From assembly GCF_002873455.1 (NCBI RefSeq), contig NZ_MCUN01000052.1:62001-126000 (forward strand): 64,000 nt of DNA, written 5' to 3'. A program made the position numbers and the translations under genes. The notes below the pieces were generated by a model. That model ran no database searches, had not been told where the DNA came from, and saw nothing but the letters and a program-made list of their open reading frames with translations. Each line of letters begins with the position of its first letter. The first letter of the stretch is position 1. The stretch comes from Vibrio splendidus (GTDB taxonomy: Bacteria; Pseudomonadota; Gammaproteobacteria; Enterobacterales; Vibrionaceae). Of the stretch, positions 62,602 through 64,000 are shown piece after piece.

Positions 62602-64000
62602 ATGACGACTACAAGCAGTGCTCAGGTAATCGTTCCACAAACACTTGATACCATGACGTTTCCACTTCATGGCGCGCGTTTAATTGAAGCATCAGCGGGT
62701 ACGGGTAAAACATTTACTATTGCTGGCTTGTATTTGCGCTTACTGCTTGGGCACGGCACTGATGCGCCGCAAGGCGATCTGGCGGAAGCTACTCGACATC
62801 ATGAGCCGTTGACCGTAGATCAAATCTTGGTTGTGACCTTTACTGAAGCGGCAACGGCAGAGTTGCGCGATCGTATTCGTGCTCGAATTCATGATGCTCG
62901 TATTGCGTTTGCACGTGGGCAAAGTGACGACCCAGTGATTGCTCCTTTGTTACAAGCCATCGATGATCATGCTGGCGCGGCGAAAACTCTGCTCAATGCC
63001 GAAAGACAAATGGATGAAGCGGCGGTCTACACCATTCATGGCTTCTGTCAGCGCATGTTGACCCAAAATGCCTTCGAGTCTGGAAGCCGTTTTGATAATG
63101 AATTTGTGACCGATGAAAGCCATCTGAAAGCGCAAGTGGTTGCCGACTATTGGCGTAAACAGTTTTACCCGCTGCCGATTCAACTGGCAGGTGAGGTCCG
63201 TAATATTTGGGGCTCCCCTGCTGCGTTATTGGCTGACGTAAATCGTTACCTGACCGGATCTCCGCTCAAGTTGACGGTAGATGCGATGTCGGGCGACTTG
63301 CAAACTCTGCACAACCAGAACTTAGATAAAGTGAAGCAGCTTAAAGCGCTGTGGTGTGAATCTGAAGCGGACTTTTTGGCTTTGATTTCAGGTTCAGATG
63401 TGAACAAGCGCAGCTACACCAAGAAGTCTTTGCCGACATGGTTAGAAGCGGTAACAGCATGGGCGCAGAGCGACACCCATGATTACCAGTTCCCAGATAA
63501 ATTAGAGAAATTCTCTCAAGCCACTCTAATTGAAAAAACACCGAAAGGCACGGCTCCTCAGCACGCCGTTTTCGAAGCGATTGAGGAGTTCTTAAATTCT
63601 CCTGCAGACCTGAAAGCCCCCTTGTTGGCACATGCGATTACTCATTGTCGAACCATGTTAGCCAAAGCTAAACAACAAAAGCAGTGGTTATCGTTTGATG
63701 ATTTGCTGACTCAGTTATCCGCGTCCATTGATGTGGATGAGCAATCACTGTTGGTGGAGAGGATCCGCACCTTATACCCAGTGGCGATGATTGATGAATT
63801 CCAAGATACCGACCCGCTGCAATACAGTATTTTTAGCCGAATCTATTTAGATAACCCGCAATGTGGCCTGTTTATGATCGGTGACCCGAAGCAGGCTATC
63901 TATGGCTTCCGCGGTGCAGATATCTTTACCTATATCAAGGCGAGAAACCAAGTTAGTGCTCACTATACGTTAGGCACTAATTGGCGTTCGAGTGCTGATA
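62602..64000 (+). CDS. recB: RecB, exonuclease V beta subunit (5' part; runs off the window)
   Basis: RecB is the 3'-5' helicase and nuclease subunit of RecBCD. The ATG at 62602 has a GTAAGG site directly upstream. The first 466 residues show helicase motif I EASAGTGKTFTIAGLYLRLL near residue 30, motif Ia VVTFTEAATAELRDRIR near 75, YTIHGFCQRML near 143, motif II AMIDEFQDTDPLQY near 395, motif III FMIGDPKQAIYGFRGADIFTY near 425 (in parts) and LGTNWRSS at the edge. The frame is open to the last base. Confidence 0.97.
   Translation, partial: MTTTSSAQVIVPQTLDTMTFPLHGARLIEASAGTGKTFTIAGLYLRLLLGHGTDAPQGDLAEATRHHEPLTVDQILVVTFTEAATAELRDRIRARIHDARIAFARGQSDDPVIAPLLQAIDDHAGAAKTLLNAERQMDEAAVYTIHGFCQRMLTQNAFESGSRFDNEFVTDESHLKAQVVADYWRKQFYPLPIQLAGEVRNIWGSPAALLADVNRYLTGSPLKLTVDAMSGDLQTLHNQNLDKVKQLKALWCESEADFLALISGSDVNKRSYTKKSLPTWLEAVTAWAQSDTHDYQFPDKLEKFSQATLIEKTPKGTAPQHAVFEAIEEFLNSPADLKAPLLAHAITHCRTMLAKAKQQKQWLSFDDLLTQLSASIDVDEQSLLVERIRTLYPVAMIDEFQDTDPLQYSIFSRIYLDNPQCGLFMIGDPKQAIYGFRGADIFTYIKARNQVSAHYTLGTNWRSSAD

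Noticed and set aside
1..64000. CRISPR arrays, rRNA or classical tRNA genes, insertion sequences
   Set aside because: No direct-repeat/spacer pattern, no rRNA-like or cloverleaf sequence except tmRNA, and no transposase frame was seen.

Overview
The window comes from a Vibrio chromosome, most likely the Splendidus clade or a close marine relative; the genus is secure, the clade is a guess. Evidence: the tmRNA tag reads ANDENYALAA, there is a PL7 alginate lyase and a secreted GH19 chitinase, and gene order (xseA-guaB-guaA-GH19 chitinase; ssrA-smpB-ratA-rnfH-bamE-recN-nadK-grpE; dnaK-dnaJ-minor pilins-tadA-mltF-purL) matches what I recall of Vibrio cholerae chromosome 1. Coding density is high, and most genes are ordinary core genes with clear hairpin terminators.

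Layout. 1-0.7 kb: end of a urease accessory operon (ureF tail, ureG). 0.8-5.8 kb: xseA, then guaB and guaA for GMP synthesis, separated by a MITE-like palindromic repeat and a PurR-like box. 6-12.5 kb: GH19 chitinase, NhaC-type antiporter, a pair of intergenic repeats, SatP-type acetate transporter, AGCS alanine/Na+ symporter. 12.9-22.2 kb is the most accessory-looking stretch: a beta-CASP metallo-hydrolase with a perfect 30-bp coding repeat, PlsC, an unknown zinc-finger protein, a methyltransferase-HNH nuclease fusion followed closely by a DUF429 protein, an M15 peptidase, and a periplasmic retropepsin-like protein built of four repeats.

22.3-24.8 kb: an E. coli-type hipBA persistence module with four operators at exact 28-bp spacing, next to the 3' end of ssrA (tmRNA). 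24.8-30.5 kb: smpB, ratA, rnfH, bamE, recN (three LexA-like boxes), nadK, and grpE with a sigma-32 promoter. 30.8-37.2 kb: dicarboxylate/amino-acid symporter, alginate lyase, dnaK, dnaJ. 37.3-40.7 kb: type IV minor pilin cluster. 41-42.4 kb: an abgT-family transporter broken by an internal deletion plus frameshift. 42.6-51 kb: CorC-like protein, tadA, a 44-residue gene, mltF, purL. 51.2-58.6 kb: DUF3332 lipoprotein, dapD, marC-family gene, a fluoride-riboswitch-led operon (NifU-like plus GGGtGRT protein), yebG (SOS), and a LysR regulator divergent from a TDT-family transporter. 58.7-64 kb: recC and the 5' part of recB, separated by an unusual 427-bp gap with several stems.

The best leads are (1) a crcB/fluoride riboswitch in front of a NifU-like/GGGtGRT gene pair of unknown function, (2) the methyltransferase-HNH fusion with its DUF429 neighbour, a possible two-gene nuclease/defence unit, (3) the four-repeat retropepsin with only two intact DTGA motifs, and (4) the recC-recB gap as a possible structured RNA.
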